Of a DNA stretch of 64,000 nucleotides, positions 41,659 through 51,141 are shown piece by piece. The DNA is from an uncultured Clostridia bacterium (lineage in GTDB: Bacteria; Bacillota; Clostridia; UBA1381), in assembly GCA_934501535.1 (NCBI GenBank), contig CAKSUM010000006.1, positions 52,669-116,668 of the forward strand, written 5' to 3'. Numbering within the stretch: the first letter of the stretch is position 1; every line of letters begins with the position of its first letter. The notes beneath the pieces are model-generated. The model ran no database searches, had not been told where the DNA came from, and saw nothing but the letters and a program-made list of their open reading frames with translations. Position numbers and translations under genes: made by a program.

Positions 41659-42510
41659 CGGCTGCTTTTCCTTTATTTTCATTAGATAGCCGTCACGGAC
41701 GCCGCATTTTTTTATATAGATTTCTTTTTTATCGAAATATTCCGCAATGGCGCCCATAATAACAATCCCGGCGGTTATGTTGTCATAGCGGTTTTTTAGA
41801 ATTTTTTTCATAGTTTTTTCGGGCGTTTCCTCGATAAATTCTATAAGCCGCGTGAGAGTTTCGGTTTTAATCATATCGGCGTTTTCGCTGCCGGTCAGAA
41901 AGCTGTAGAGCTTTGCCGCGGTTTTGGCGGTTCCGCCCATCATGTAGAGTTTGCCGTCATGCGTTTTCACGTCGAGCTTGCCTTTGACATATTCTTCTAT
42001 ATGTTTTTTTTCTGCCTCACAGGGGAGTTTTCCGCTAACAAATTTATTTTTCAATTTTCGGCAGCCTATCGGATAGGAATGAATAAATTCAAGCTCATCA
42101 CCGGAAAAAATCATAATCTGCGCGCTGCCGCCGCCCAAATCGACTCCTATTCCGCTTTCGTTCGCGGCGATGCATGAACGCAAGCCGTAAAAATCGTACC
42201 GCGCCTCGCTGTCGCCGCTTAAAATGTCGATGCTGACCCCGGTTTTTTCAAGGACCTTTTCTTTAACCTCGGCGCTGTTTTCCAAAATTCTGACAGCGTA
42301 GGTGGCAAACGCATAAACCGGGATACCGTCCGCCTTATTTTTAAGGAAGTCAATCACGGAACACAGCTTGTCAATTCCCTCATCGCCGAGCCGCCTGTTT
42401 TTCGTGTCGGCAATAATCTCGGAATTTATTCCCGTGTTGGAAATCTGCCTGCCTTTATCGTAGATAACAAGCCTTATCGTGTTGGAGCCTATGTCAATTA
42501 TTCCCGTCAT
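41638..42510 (-). CDS. Ppx/GppA phosphatase-family protein
   Basis: A 290-residue protein of the actin-like ATPase superfamily. Phosphate-binding motifs are GIIDIGSNTIRLVIYD (1-17), the ATYAVRILENS stretch, and GIGVDLGGGSAQIMIF (about 118). Ppx and GppA degrade polyphosphate or pppGpp. It is shorter than classic Ppx (no HD-like C-terminal domain), consistent with the short GppA/Ppx type. Its start lies 64 bp from the HisRS-like gene, in the same direction. Confidence 0.88.
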   Translation of the reverse strand: MTGIIDIGSNTIRLVIYDKGRQISNTGINSEIIADTKNRRLGDEGIDKLCSVIDFLKNKADGIPVYAFATYAVRILENSAEVKEKVLEKTGVSIDILSGDSEARYDFYGLRSCIAANESGIGVDLGGGSAQIMIFSGDELEFIHSYPIGCRKLKNKFVSGKLPCEAEKKHIEEYVKGKLDVKTHDGKLYMMGGTAKTAAKLYSFLTGSENADMIKTETLTRLIEFIEETPEKTMKKILKNRYDNITAGIVIMGAIAEYFDKKEIYIKKCGVRDGYLMKIKEKQPLNGGGK

Positions 42511-42574
42511 ATGCGCGTTCCTCCTTATTATGTTATAAAAAAATTACGGACAGCATAATAACTGTCCGCAAAAA

Positions 42575-43381
42575 TCAGTGTCCGTGATGATGTCCGCAGC
42601 CGCAGTCGCAGCCGTCATGATGGTCATGACCGCAATCGCAGCCGTCCTCGTCATCGTAAAAACCGAGAAAATCCGCAATTGTTGTTTCGGTGATTTCATT
42701 TTTCAGGAAATCCTTAATCATAATTTTTCCGTCCGCAAAAACGCGGATTATGCATGAATGTCCGTTTTCCGCGGCATATTTTTCCGCGGCGTCAATGTTT
42801 CCGTCGGCGGTGAAATACTCGACTATGCAGCCGTTTATGCGCAGATTGAACGCTATGTCATATGCCGCGCCCTCCGCGTCCGGCTCGGCAAAAATAAGAC
42901 TTTTCTGAACCTCCTGCGCTCCGAAAACTATTCCGAAAGAGTCGATTGCGTTAAGCAATCCCGAAAAATACACCGCGGCGCGGCTGTCGCTTTCGGAGAA
43001 AGTTCCGCCGGCAATTTTTTGTCCGCCGCTCGAAACCGTAAATCCGCCGTCCTCGCTCTTATCTAAACGCAGGTGTTCTTCAAATCCGAAAAGCACGAGC
43101 AAATCGTAAATTTCAACGTCGCATACGGATACGGTAAAATCCTCCAGACCGCATGCCGCCGCGATTTCGACGCATACCGCGGCAATCTGCGCGCGCTCCT
43201 TTGCCGTGACGGTGTCGGACGCGACCTCCGCCTCATTTTTCCCGATAGAGAACAGTTTTTCACCCTTTACCGGAGTAATTTTTCCGTCCTCGCCGGTTTC
43301 CGTTTCGGAAAATCCGAATGATGTAACTACCGACCAGATTGTGTCGGTCAGCTCTCTTATTCTGTTTGCATAAACTGTCAT
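42575..43381 (-). CDS. Degenerate HisRS/HisZ-like protein with a His/Cys-rich tail
   Basis: A 268-residue protein. The core (about 5-240) resembles the histidyl-tRNA synthetase or HisZ fold only distantly: an N-terminal helix like those preceding motif 1, EIYDLLVLFGFEEHLRLD, then a region resembling an anticodon-binding domain (AEKYAAENGHSCIIRVFADG). The usual catalytic motifs were not recognised. The last 25 residues are packed with His, Cys and Asp (GHDHHDGCDCGCGHHHGH), a probable metal-binding tail. It overlaps the DnaI-like gene by four bases. Identity is uncertain. Confidence 0.5.
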   Translation of the reverse strand: MTVYANRIRELTDTIWSVVTSFGFSETETGEDGKITPVKGEKLFSIGKNEAEVASDTVTAKERAQIAAVCVEIAAACGLEDFTVSVCDVEIYDLLVLFGFEEHLRLDKSEDGGFTVSSGGQKIAGGTFSESDSRAAVYFSGLLNAIDSFGIVFGAQEVQKSLIFAEPDAEGAAYDIAFNLRINGCIVEYFTADGNIDAAEKYAAENGHSCIIRVFADGKIMIKDFLKNEITETTIADFLGFYDDEDGCDCGHDHHDGCDCGCGHHHGH

Positions 43382-44379
43382 GATAATCCTCCCTGCTGCT
43401 TTTCTTTAAGCTTTGTCTTTCTGATGTCCTCCGCCTCAAACCTCAAAATATTGAAGCTTTCAAAAAGGCGCGATTCAATTCTCTCGGTGTAAAGCTTAAT
43501 AAGTCCTTTTATAGTCATATTTGTGCTGATAATCATTTTTTTCTTAAGTCCGATGCGCTTGTCCACAATATCGAACAGGAACTGTTTTGAAAGCGGTGTG
43601 GGCACCTCCACTCCCATATCGTCTATGATGAGCAAATCCGCGTCGCCTATCATTTCCATTGTTTTTTCAAAGTCCAAATCCTTTCTTCTGCCGAATTTAT
43701 AATCCTCGTATTCGGAAAAAAGGTTCACGGCGGTGACGTATACCACGGTTTTGCCCTCGTCCATCATGCGCTTTGCCACGCAGGACGAAAGAAACGTCTT
43801 TCCAACTCCGCAGCCGCCGTAAAAGAGCATGCTTTTAACATCGTCTTTTTCGCAGAATTTAACGGCAGTATCGTAAATCTGCCGCATATTTTCCTTTTCG
43901 CTGATGTTGAGCGACGGAATAATTCTGTCGCTGTAATAATCGAAGGAAAATTCCGAAAAATCATGCAGATTATTTTCCATATTCGACATTTTATGATGAA
44001 TTTTTACAATTTTATTGATAAAGCACGGACATTTTTTGGTATCGATATAACCGGTATCGAGGCATTTTTCGCACTTGTACTTAACCTCGTCATAATCAGC
44101 CGGAACGTTGTTTTCAAGAAGAAGCTGTTCGCGCCTTTTTTTGAGGGAGGCGAGTTTTTTTTCAAATTCCTCGTTAAGCTGCCTGCTTTTTTCGGGATTT
44201 CTGATGATATTTCCCATATTCTCAAGCCCGGCGGAATTAATTTCGCGCTCTATTTGTGCAATTTCCGGGAATTTCTCGTGCACGCTTTGAACGCGCTTAT
44301 CACGCTCTGAGCGCGCAATGGTGCGGTCATAGTCATATTCTCTCATTATTTTGTTGATTGCGTCATCGGAATAGCTCAT
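43378..44379 (-). CDS. DnaI/DnaC-like AAA+ helicase-loader protein
   Basis: A 333-residue AAA+ ATPase. The N-terminal helical part includes a four-cysteine motif (CEKCLDTGYIDTKKCPC, near 104), as in DnaI-type loaders, followed by Walker A (YGGCGVGKTFLSSCVAK), Walker B (DLLIIDDMG) and an arginine-finger region (ERIESRLFE). It should load the replicative helicase. It overlaps both neighbours by four bases, including hemZ. It sits about 2-5 kb from dnaN-dnaA on the same strand. Confidence 0.85.
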   Translation of the reverse strand: MSYSDDAINKIMREYDYDRTIARSERDKRVQSVHEKFPEIAQIEREINSAGLENMGNIIRNPEKSRQLNEEFEKKLASLKKRREQLLLENNVPADYDEVKYKCEKCLDTGYIDTKKCPCFINKIVKIHHKMSNMENNLHDFSEFSFDYYSDRIIPSLNISEKENMRQIYDTAVKFCEKDDVKSMLFYGGCGVGKTFLSSCVAKRMMDEGKTVVYVTAVNLFSEYEDYKFGRRKDLDFEKTMEMIGDADLLIIDDMGVEVPTPLSKQFLFDIVDKRIGLKKKMIISTNMTIKGLIKLYTERIESRLFESFNILRFEAEDIRKTKLKEKQQGGLS

Positions 44380-45836
44380 GATAACTCTCCTTTCCCGTTA
44401 TTTTCAAAGAAAGCCGCAATTTCCTCTTTCTTATCCAGTATTTCATCAAATCGGCGTATGTATTCGTAAGGCTCCTTAAAATTGACAACGCGTTCAATGC
44501 GGTCGCCCATGACGATTTTTGACGCGCCGCCGCCCCCGAGAGCGATTATGGTCTGGATTTCCTCCATAATATTTATGTTGTACGCCGACATATGCTCCCT
44601 GTCGGAATAGCCGACATTCTCGAGGTTGCCGGAAATATTTTTCTGACGGTACATATAATACGGCTCTTTGCCGATTTCGCGCATTTTTTTCTGCGCGTAT
44701 GACAGCATGCGGTTCATTTCGGTATAGCCTGTCAAATCGCGGCGCGCAAAGCTGAGTGCCGCGGCGCGTTTTATGCACATTGAATGAACCGTCACATTTT
44801 CGGGGCAGAGTGACGCGATTTCGTCAATGCTGCGTTTGAACATTTCAAAATTTTCGCCGGGCAGACCGGCAATCAAGTCGGTGTTGATGTTGTCAAAGCC
44901 GAGTTTCCGCGCAAGGTGAAACGCCCTGTAAAAATCATCGGCGGTGTGTTTTCTGCCGATTTTTTCAAGCGTGACATCATTCAGCGTTTGCGGATTTATG
45001 CTTATGCGGCTTACATCGCCGTTTTTGGCGCAAATCAGCTTTTCGGCAGTAATCACGTCGGGTCTGCCTGCCTCGAGTGTGTATTCATCGAGCCGCGAAA
45101 GGTCGATATTATTTTTTACGGCGTCAAAAATTTTCTCAAGATTTTCGGGCGGCAAAACCGCCGGCGTGCCTCCGCCGATGTAGATATTCTGCACCGAAAA
45201 CCCGAGCCGCCGTAAAATCTCACCCGTTTTTTCGATTTCGCGGCATAAAAGGCCGCAAAATTCGTCCATGTATGAGCCGCTGTTTTTTATATCGGTGGAA
45301 ACGAACGAGCAGTAAAGGCAGCGCGACGGACAAAACGGTATGCCGATATAAAGGCTCACCGAATTTTCAAACGCACGCTTTAATACGATTTCCTCATTTT
45401 CGGCGACCTTAACCGCAAGGTCAAGTTTTTCGTCGGAAACGCCGTAAATATTGCGGATTTTATCGCGGATTTGAGCGTAATCCAAGCCTGCGTCATGAAA
45501 CAGACGCACCGTTTTAGCGGGCCGTATGCCGCTCATAACGCCCCACGGCAGCGGAATATCGCGAATTTTGCGTGCCGCCGCACAGAAGCTTTTCATGCAG
45601 CAGCAGCCGTAAATCTTTTTAATTTCTTTCGCATCGTTTTCGGAATTTGCAAAAGCATAGGAATAGTCGGCGTCATAGGATTTTCCGCCGTATTCTATGC
45701 AGGTATGAACCTCAATCACATCGTTTTCGTGAGAAAAATACGTAGTGACGGTTCCGTCCTCATTTTTCTCAAAGAAAATATTTATGAAGATATTCATTTC
45801 ATATTCGCAGCTGTAGCCGTGCTGTATAAGTTCCAT
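44376..45836 (-). CDS. hemZ: Coproporphyrinogen dehydrogenase-like radical-SAM protein HemZ
   Basis: A 486-residue radical-SAM protein of the HemN/HemZ family. The motif PSRCLYCSF with the preceding Cys (FCPSRCLYCSF) binds the [4Fe-4S]; IYIGGGTPAVLPPENL follows. The long N-terminal region (about 1-150) before the radical-SAM core is typical of HemZ. Start 45836 is preferred because AAGGGAA lies before it and the upstream residues are not family-like. No other haem biosynthesis gene is in the window, so its substrate could differ. It overlaps the DnaI-like gene by four bases. Confidence 0.85.
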   Translation of the reverse strand: MELIQHGYSCEYEMNIFINIFFEKNEDGTVTTYFSHENDVIEVHTCIEYGGKSYDADYSYAFANSENDAKEIKKIYGCCCMKSFCAAARKIRDIPLPWGVMSGIRPAKTVRLFHDAGLDYAQIRDKIRNIYGVSDEKLDLAVKVAENEEIVLKRAFENSVSLYIGIPFCPSRCLYCSFVSTDIKNSGSYMDEFCGLLCREIEKTGEILRRLGFSVQNIYIGGGTPAVLPPENLEKIFDAVKNNIDLSRLDEYTLEAGRPDVITAEKLICAKNGDVSRISINPQTLNDVTLEKIGRKHTADDFYRAFHLARKLGFDNINTDLIAGLPGENFEMFKRSIDEIASLCPENVTVHSMCIKRAAALSFARRDLTGYTEMNRMLSYAQKKMREIGKEPYYMYRQKNISGNLENVGYSDREHMSAYNINIMEEIQTIIALGGGGASKIVMGDRIERVVNFKEPYEYIRRFDEILDKKEEIAAFFENNGKGELS

Positions 45837-45864
45837 TTTTTTTATTCCCTTTTTGAAAACGAAT

Positions 45865-46464
45865 TTACCGCGCCTTGATAGCGCCGTTGATTTTTTCCTC
45901 GCCGATAGTTGTTTCGGGGCCGTGACCGGGGTAAACAACGGTTTTTGCCGGCAGATGATACAGTTTTTGTATCGATTCATTAAGAAGCCTGTAGCTTCCG
46001 GTCGGCAAATCAAAGCGTCCCACGCAGCCGCGCATGAGCGTATCGCCGGTGAACAGCATGTTTCCTATGCGATAGCATGCGCTGTCATCGGTGTGACCGG
46101 GCGTGTAGATGCACTCAATTTTAAATCCGTCCAGCTCTTTAACCTCCTCATCAAGGAACGCATCGTCCGCATTCCTCCAAGGAAGATATTCTCTTTCATT
46201 CAGGGCAATATTCGGATTATCTATATTCCACATACACATTGATGAACACAGAACCGTTCTGCCCTTTCTGAGTGCGTTAATTGACCAGGTATGGTCATAA
46301 TGGCAGTGGGTGAGCAGAATATAGTTTATTTCCACTCCCTCACATTCCTCCTGAATTTTTAATGTATTTGCTCCGGGGTCAATCAGAATACCCTTGTTAT
46401 TTTGTGTCACGAGATAACAATTTTCATCGAGCAATTCGGATAATATTCTCTTTACTTTAATCAT
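45865..46464 (-). CDS. MBL-fold metallo-hydrolase (glyoxalase II-like)
   Basis: A 199-residue metallo-beta-lactamase-fold hydrolase. The metal motif LLTHCHYDHTWSINAL (about 50-65), YTPGHTDDSACYRIG (about 120) and VVYPGHGPETTIGEEK (near the C-terminus) mark it. The size and GDTLM-type loop place it near the YcbL/GloB-like group. Substrate unknown. It starts two bases before the dnaN stop and may be co-transcribed with dnaN. Confidence 0.88.
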   Translation of the reverse strand: MIKVKRILSELLDENCYLVTQNNKGILIDPGANTLKIQEECEGVEINYILLTHCHYDHTWSINALRKGRTVLCSSMCMWNIDNPNIALNEREYLPWRNADDAFLDEEVKELDGFKIECIYTPGHTDDSACYRIGNMLFTGDTLMRGCVGRFDLPTGSYRLLNESIQKLYHLPAKTVVYPGHGPETTIGEEKINGAIKAR

Positions 46465-46466
46465 AA

Positions 46467-47600
46467 TCAGTTATAGAGGCGCACAGGCAATATCATAAAG
46501 GTATAGCTGTCGTCATTTGAATTTGAGCGTATGAAACATGAACTTCTCGGGTTTGAAAACTCCATTTTTACTTCTTCCTCCTCGCATGCGCGCAGGGCTT
46601 CCAAAAGGTATTTATAGTTAAAACCGATTTCGATATCGTCGCCGCTTACCGAAACGTCAACCACGTCATGAACCTTGCCCTTGCCCGTCATGCATGTAAT
46701 TTCAATTTTATCCATAAGGATATTAAGGCGCACGGGCACCTTTTCCGCTTTTGCGGAAATATCGTCATTTATAAGCAGCGACGCTCTTTCAAGACTGCTT
46801 GAGAGCTCGGCGTTGTTTGCTATGACAACAATGCTGTTCGGCGTTGACAGAACAGGCTTGTAGTTTATATATTCACCCTCCAGAAGCCGGGTAACTACCT
46901 TATAATTACCGAAATCAAACATCACGTGTCTGTCGGAAACGATAACGGTAACGGTTTTATCCTCATCGTCTTCGAGAACCTTAAAGATTTCGCGCAGGGT
47001 AAGACCCGGGATAACGAATTTTTTGTTTTCGAGCGAGGAATCGACCGTTTCGCGGCAAATCGCAAGACGGTAGCCGTCGGTCGAAACAACCGACAAAACG
47101 CCGGTTTCTATTTCAAACAGCGAGCCTGTTAAAACAGGCTTTCTTGCCTCGTTCTGCGATACCGCAAAAATCGTTTTTCTTATCATTTTTTTAAGCGCGG
47201 GCTGCTTTACCGAAAAGCGGTAGGTTTCGTTGATTTCGGGAACCGCGGGATATTCCAGCCCGGACAGCCCCTGAATATTGAACTCCGATTTTCCGCATTT
47301 TATGGTCATGACGTTGTTTTCCTCGTTGACCCTTACGGTAACCTCGCCGTCGGGCAGACGCCTTATGATTTCGCCGAACATTTTCGATGAAATGGCAATG
47401 GTGCCGCCTTCGGGGATATTGCAGTCATCGGTGTATTCGATGCAGAGGTCTAAGTTGTTGCCGGTTACGGTGAGAACACCGGCTGCGTCCGCGTCGATTT
47501 TGATACATTCCAATATAGGAAGTATTGTTTTAGCCGAAACAGCTTTCTGAACGGTATTTATAATCTTCAAAAGCTGTTGCTTGGCGCAGATAAATTTCAT
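46467..47600 (-). CDS. dnaN: DNA polymerase III beta sliding clamp
   Basis: A 377-residue clamp that tethers DNA polymerase. It has the three repeated clamp domains; MKFICAKQQLLKIINTVQKA begins the first. ATG 47600 follows AAAGGAGAG, and the longer upstream frame is rejected because family sequence begins here. It lies about 260 bp downstream of dnaA on the same strand. Confidence 0.96.
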   Translation of the reverse strand: MKFICAKQQLLKIINTVQKAVSAKTILPILECIKIDADAAGVLTVTGNNLDLCIEYTDDCNIPEGGTIAISSKMFGEIIRRLPDGEVTVRVNEENNVMTIKCGKSEFNIQGLSGLEYPAVPEINETYRFSVKQPALKKMIRKTIFAVSQNEARKPVLTGSLFEIETGVLSVVSTDGYRLAICRETVDSSLENKKFVIPGLTLREIFKVLEDDEDKTVTVIVSDRHVMFDFGNYKVVTRLLEGEYINYKPVLSTPNSIVVIANNAELSSSLERASLLINDDISAKAEKVPVRLNILMDKIEITCMTGKGKVHDVVDVSVSGDDIEIGFNYKYLLEALRACEEEEVKMEFSNPRSSCFIRSNSNDDSYTFMILPVRLYN

Positions 47601-47859
47601 ATATAATATCTCTCCTTTAGGTGCGGATAAATCTATCCGTATTATTTTGCATAGGTACGTACGTACATATAATATATTTATAGTAGTACATAGTAGTAGG
47701 GGTGCGGAATGAGTGGAAAAGCATGTCCGCATAAGGCGCAGAGCCGATAATTCATAAAATCCGCGATGTTGATTTTGCGTGAATAATCAAAATTTATCAA
47801 CAGGCAAAAATTGGTAAAAAATCGGTTCACACCAATTCCACACCGCGGCGTGAATAAAA
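47601..47859. other. dnaA-dnaN intergenic region
   Basis: Contains the 12-bp palindrome GTACGTACGTAC at 47655-47666, the near-repeat TAGTAGTACATAGTAGTAGG nearby, and one single-mismatch DnaA box TTATCAACA at 47794-47802. No perfect DnaA box was found. It probably holds the dnaN promoter. Confidence 0.55.
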
Positions 47860-49191
47860 TCAAAGCGAGTTAATATCCTTGATAATGGCGTCAATATCGG
47901 ATTTCAAGACGCTGTCATTGCGCATTGCGAGCATAATTTTATCCACACCGTACATAACGGTGGTGCGGTCGCGGTTGCCGAGCGCTTTTGCAATCATGAC
48001 GAAGTTCATGCCGGTGAGGGTTTTGCAAAGATACATAGCCACCTGCCGCGGAAAAGCGATATTTTTCTGCTTGGACTTGCCGAGCAGTTCCTCCTCCGTG
48101 ACGTTGTAATAGGAAGAAACGCTTTCCAAAATGCGCTGAGGCGTAATTTTAATAATGCCGTCATCGGGGACGATGGATTTGATTGCCTCCTCGGCGATTT
48201 CCATATTTACGTCGGTGTGCCTGATGCCGGCGTAGGAAATAATTTTAAGCAGCGCGCCTTCAAGCTCACGCACGTTTGAGTCGATTTTTTCGGCGATGTA
48301 GGAAAGCACGTCCTCGCTGATGTAAGCGTTCTGACTTTCCGCCTTCTTTTTGAGGATAGCAACGCGCGTTTCGTAGTCGGGGCTGATGATGTCGATGTTA
48401 AGACCCCATTCAAACCGCGTTTTAAGCCGTTCTTCGATAGTTACCAGGTCTTTTGGCATGCGGTCGCTCGTGAGCACGATTTGCTTGTTGTTGAGGTAGA
48501 GGTCATTGAAAGTATGGAAAAATTCCTCCTGAATACCCTGTTTGTTCTCGATAAACTGAATATCGTCGATTAAGAGAACGTCAACATTGCGGTAGAGCTG
48601 GCGGAAAGAACCCATGTCCTTTACGTGCAGCGACTCAATCATCTCGTTGGTGAAGCGTTCGCTTGTGACGTAGACAACCTTCATATCGGGCGAATTTTTA
48701 AGGATTTCGTTGCCGATAGCCTGCATGAGGTGGGTTTTGCCGAGCCCGGAATTACCGTACAGGAAAAGAGGATTGTTTTTTTCCTGACCGGGGTATTTTG
48801 CGGTGCTCATTGCGATAGCGGTCGCGTATTCGTTTGATGAACCGACAACGAAATTGTCGAAAGTGTATCTCGGATTGAGATTGCTTTTTACAGCCGCGGA
48901 GCTTATGCTGTCCTCGGAGGGCTGCGGAGCGGCAGGAGTGTATTCGCCGTTTAGAACTATGGTCAAGCGGACCGGCGAAGCGGTAATTTTCGACACGGAT
49001 TTTTCAATAATGCCGGCGTAGCGCAGCTGAATCATAGTTTTGCAGATTTGTGAGGAAACGCTTATGATAAGGTTTCCGTTTTCTATGGAAATAGGGGTAA
49101 TATCCTTAATGTAGGTGTTGAACCCTATCACCGAATTAATGTCCTGCTTTATAAAGGAAAGTGAGGCAGTCCATATTTGTTTTATATCCAT
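47860..49191 (-). CDS. dnaA: Chromosomal replication initiator DnaA
   Basis: A 443-residue initiator ATPase. Domain I is N-terminal, the AAA+ domain III has Walker A (LYGNSGLGKTHLMQAIGNE) and Walker B (VLLIDDIQFI), and domain IV ends with the DnaA-box-binding helices (ALGNRDRTTVMYGVDKI). ATG 49191 is preferred for the GGGGGA ahead of it and the family-typical start MDIKQIW. It is divergent from eno and has no DnaA-box cluster beside it; the nearest is about 18 kb away. Confidence 0.97.
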   Translation of the reverse strand: MDIKQIWTASLSFIKQDINSVIGFNTYIKDITPISIENGNLIISVSSQICKTMIQLRYAGIIEKSVSKITASPVRLTIVLNGEYTPAAPQPSEDSISSAAVKSNLNPRYTFDNFVVGSSNEYATAIAMSTAKYPGQEKNNPLFLYGNSGLGKTHLMQAIGNEILKNSPDMKVVYVTSERFTNEMIESLHVKDMGSFRQLYRNVDVLLIDDIQFIENKQGIQEEFFHTFNDLYLNNKQIVLTSDRMPKDLVTIEERLKTRFEWGLNIDIISPDYETRVAILKKKAESQNAYISEDVLSYIAEKIDSNVRELEGALLKIISYAGIRHTDVNMEIAEEAIKSIVPDDGIIKITPQRILESVSSYYNVTEEELLGKSKQKNIAFPRQVAMYLCKTLTGMNFVMIAKALGNRDRTTVMYGVDKIMLAMRNDSVLKSDIDAIIKDINSL

Positions 49192-49379
49192 TTTTATCCC
49201 CCTGTCGGAATTTATACATATCAAAAAAGTCCTTACTTTAATGATACCAGAAAATGATGAATATTACAAGATAAAATCAATTATTTTTAAGGAAAAAATA
49301 AAAAAATTGTATAATTTTTACGATAAAACAGGAAAAATAATAATAGCAGAGAAAAAAACATAAAAAAGGAGCTATAAAA

Positions 49380-50657
49380 ATGAAAAATTATGTTGAAATA
49401 ACGGGAGTATATGCGAGAGAGGTATTGGATTCACGGTCAAATCCGACGGTAGAGGCGGAGGTGTACACCTCGGACGGACACAGGGGCAGAGCGATAGTGC
49501 CGTCGGGCGCGTCTACGGGGATATATGAGGCGGTGGAGATGCGTGACGGCGACAGCGGCAGATATTCGGGAAAGGGCGTGCAGAAAGCGGTTGAGAACGT
49601 GAATACGAAAATCGCGGAGTGCCTTATCGGGAAGAACGTAACCGACCAGCGCGAAATCGATATGGAGCTTTTGCGCCTTGACGGGACGGAGAATAAGGCG
49701 AATTTGGGAGCGAATGCGATACTGAGCGTGTCGCTTGCGTGCGCGGACGCGGCGGCGAAATCGCTTGGCGTGAGCCTGTTTCGGTATATCGGCGGAATTA
49801 ACGCGCATAAGCTTCCAAGACCGATGATGAATATATTGAACGGCGGCGCGCATGCGGACAACAACGTGGATATTCAGGAATTTATGATTATACCGACGTC
49901 TGCGGCGGCGTTCAAAAACGGGCTGATGCAGTCGAGCGAGGTTTATCACAGCTTAAAGTCGGTAATAAAGGAAAAAGGAGGATCGACGGGAGTCGGCGAC
50001 GAGGGAGGATTTGCGCCGGATTTAAAGAGCGACGAGGAGGCGCTGGAGCTGATTGTCGAGGCGATAAAAAGAGCCGGATTTAAGCCGGGCGTCGACTTCA
50101 AAATCGCGATAGACGCGGCAAGCTCGGAGTGGGTTGATTCAAGCGGAAAATATAAGCTGCCGAAGTCGGGGACAGAGATGACGTCGGAGCAGATGGCGGA
50201 TTATTGGGAACGGCTGATAGAGAAATACCCGATTATGTCGATAGAGGACGGCATGGGCGAAGAGGACTGGGACGGCTGGAAACTCCTGACCGACCGAATA
50301 GGCGACAGGGTGCAGCTTGTGGGTGACGATTTGTTTGTTACGAACACAAAGCGGCTGAAAAAGGGAATAGAAAAGGGCGTAGCAAATTCGATATTGGTAA
50401 AGGTGAACCAGATAGGCACGCTGACCGAGGCGATAGAGGCGGTGGAAACGGCGCAGAGAGCAGGATATACGGCGGTAATATCGCATAGGAGCGGCGAAAC
50501 GGAGGATACGTTTATAGCGGATTTTGCGGTAGCGGCGAATGCGGGGCAGATAAAGACGGGCGCGCCGGCGCGCAGCGAAAGAACGGCGAAATATAACCGG
50601 TTGCTGCGGATTGAGGACGAGTTGAGTTTCACGGCGGAATTTGATGAATTAAAATAG
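49380..50657 (+). CDS. eno: Enolase
   Basis: A 425-residue glycolytic enzyme that converts 2-phosphoglycerate to PEP. Its N-terminal ITGVYAREVLDSRSNPTVEAE and the barrel motifs SIEDGMGEEDWDGW, VGDDLFVTN, ILVKVNQIGTLTEA and SHRSGETEDTFIAD include the catalytic acids and lysines. It starts after AAAAAAGGAGC, 188 bp from the dnaA start. A weak TATAAT is at 49310-49315. It is followed by the ArsR-family regulator. Confidence 0.97.
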   Translation: MKNYVEITGVYAREVLDSRSNPTVEAEVYTSDGHRGRAIVPSGASTGIYEAVEMRDGDSGRYSGKGVQKAVENVNTKIAECLIGKNVTDQREIDMELLRLDGTENKANLGANAILSVSLACADAAAKSLGVSLFRYIGGINAHKLPRPMMNILNGGAHADNNVDIQEFMIIPTSAAAFKNGLMQSSEVYHSLKSVIKEKGGSTGVGDEGGFAPDLKSDEEALELIVEAIKRAGFKPGVDFKIAIDAASSEWVDSSGKYKLPKSGTEMTSEQMADYWERLIEKYPIMSIEDGMGEEDWDGWKLLTDRIGDRVQLVGDDLFVTNTKRLKKGIEKGVANSILVKVNQIGTLTEAIEAVETAQRAGYTAVISHRSGETEDTFIADFAVAANAGQIKTGAPARSERTAKYNRLLRIEDELSFTAEFDELK

Positions 50658-50658
50658 T

Positions 50659-50687
50659 TTGACATTTTGCTCCGAATGATGTATAAT
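50659..50687 (+). promoter_or_regulatory. Sigma-A-type promoter of the ArsR-family gene
   Basis: TTGACA (50659-50664), a 17-base spacer and TATAAT (50682-50687), beginning two bases after the eno stop codon. Confidence 0.88.
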
Positions 50688-50715
50688 ATAGGTAAATCAT
50701 GAGGAGGCGCAGCAA

Positions 50716-51069
50716 ATGAGATGTGAGCATTGCCGGTATAATACGGAAATTGTGGATAAATTAAAGAATGAAGTTCCGTCGGAAATGTTCCTTGGCAGGC
50801 TTACCGATGTTTTTAAGGTATTCGGCGACACTACAAGGATAAAGATAATGTGGAATTTGTTTGATAATGAAATATGTGTTGCGGATATAGCGGAAAAGAC
50901 GGGAATGAGCCAGTCGGCGATAAGTCATCAGCTGCGGATATTAAAGCAGGCACGGCTTATAAAGGCGCGCCGCGACGGAAAAAACACATTTTATTCCTTA
51001 AATGACGAGCACGTTAAGAGAATTATTGAGCAAGTCATGATTCATATTAGTGAGCCGTCGGATTTATAA
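50716..51069 (+). CDS. ArsR/SmtB-family metal-sensing regulator (CadC-like)
   Basis: A 117-residue winged-helix repressor. The fold shows FGDTTRIKIMWNLFDNEICVADIAEKTGMSQSAISHQLRIL, with a cysteine in the metal box of the alpha-3 region and an N-terminal CEHC pair, a combination found in CadC-type sensors of Cd, Pb or Zn. The C-terminal half carries two basic residues in the wing (ARRDGKN). No efflux pump is next to it, so its target is elsewhere or is itself. It has its own promoter and a terminator follows. Confidence 0.87.
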   Translation: MRCEHCRYNTEIVDKLKNEVPSEMFLGRLTDVFKVFGDTTRIKIMWNLFDNEICVADIAEKTGMSQSAISHQLRILKQARLIKARRDGKNTFYSLNDEHVKRIIEQVMIHISEPSDL

Positions 51070-51098
51070 TTAATTTCAGCGTACAACTTTCCTGAAAA

Positions 51099-51137
51099 AA
51101 GGCGGGGCCGACATGTATTCGGTCCCGTCTTTTAATA
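51099..51137. terminator. Bidirectional terminator after the ArsR-family gene
   Basis: GGCGGGGCCGA pairs with TCGGTCCCGTC (51101-51111 and 51119-51129), with T runs on both strands (TTTT on plus, six T on minus). It stops the regulator gene on plus and the predicted small RNA on minus. Confidence 0.85.
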
Positions 51138-51141
51138 TAAT

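Noticed and set aside
49192..49379. Origin of replication beside dnaA
   Set aside because: No perfect or near-perfect DnaA box was found on either strand here.
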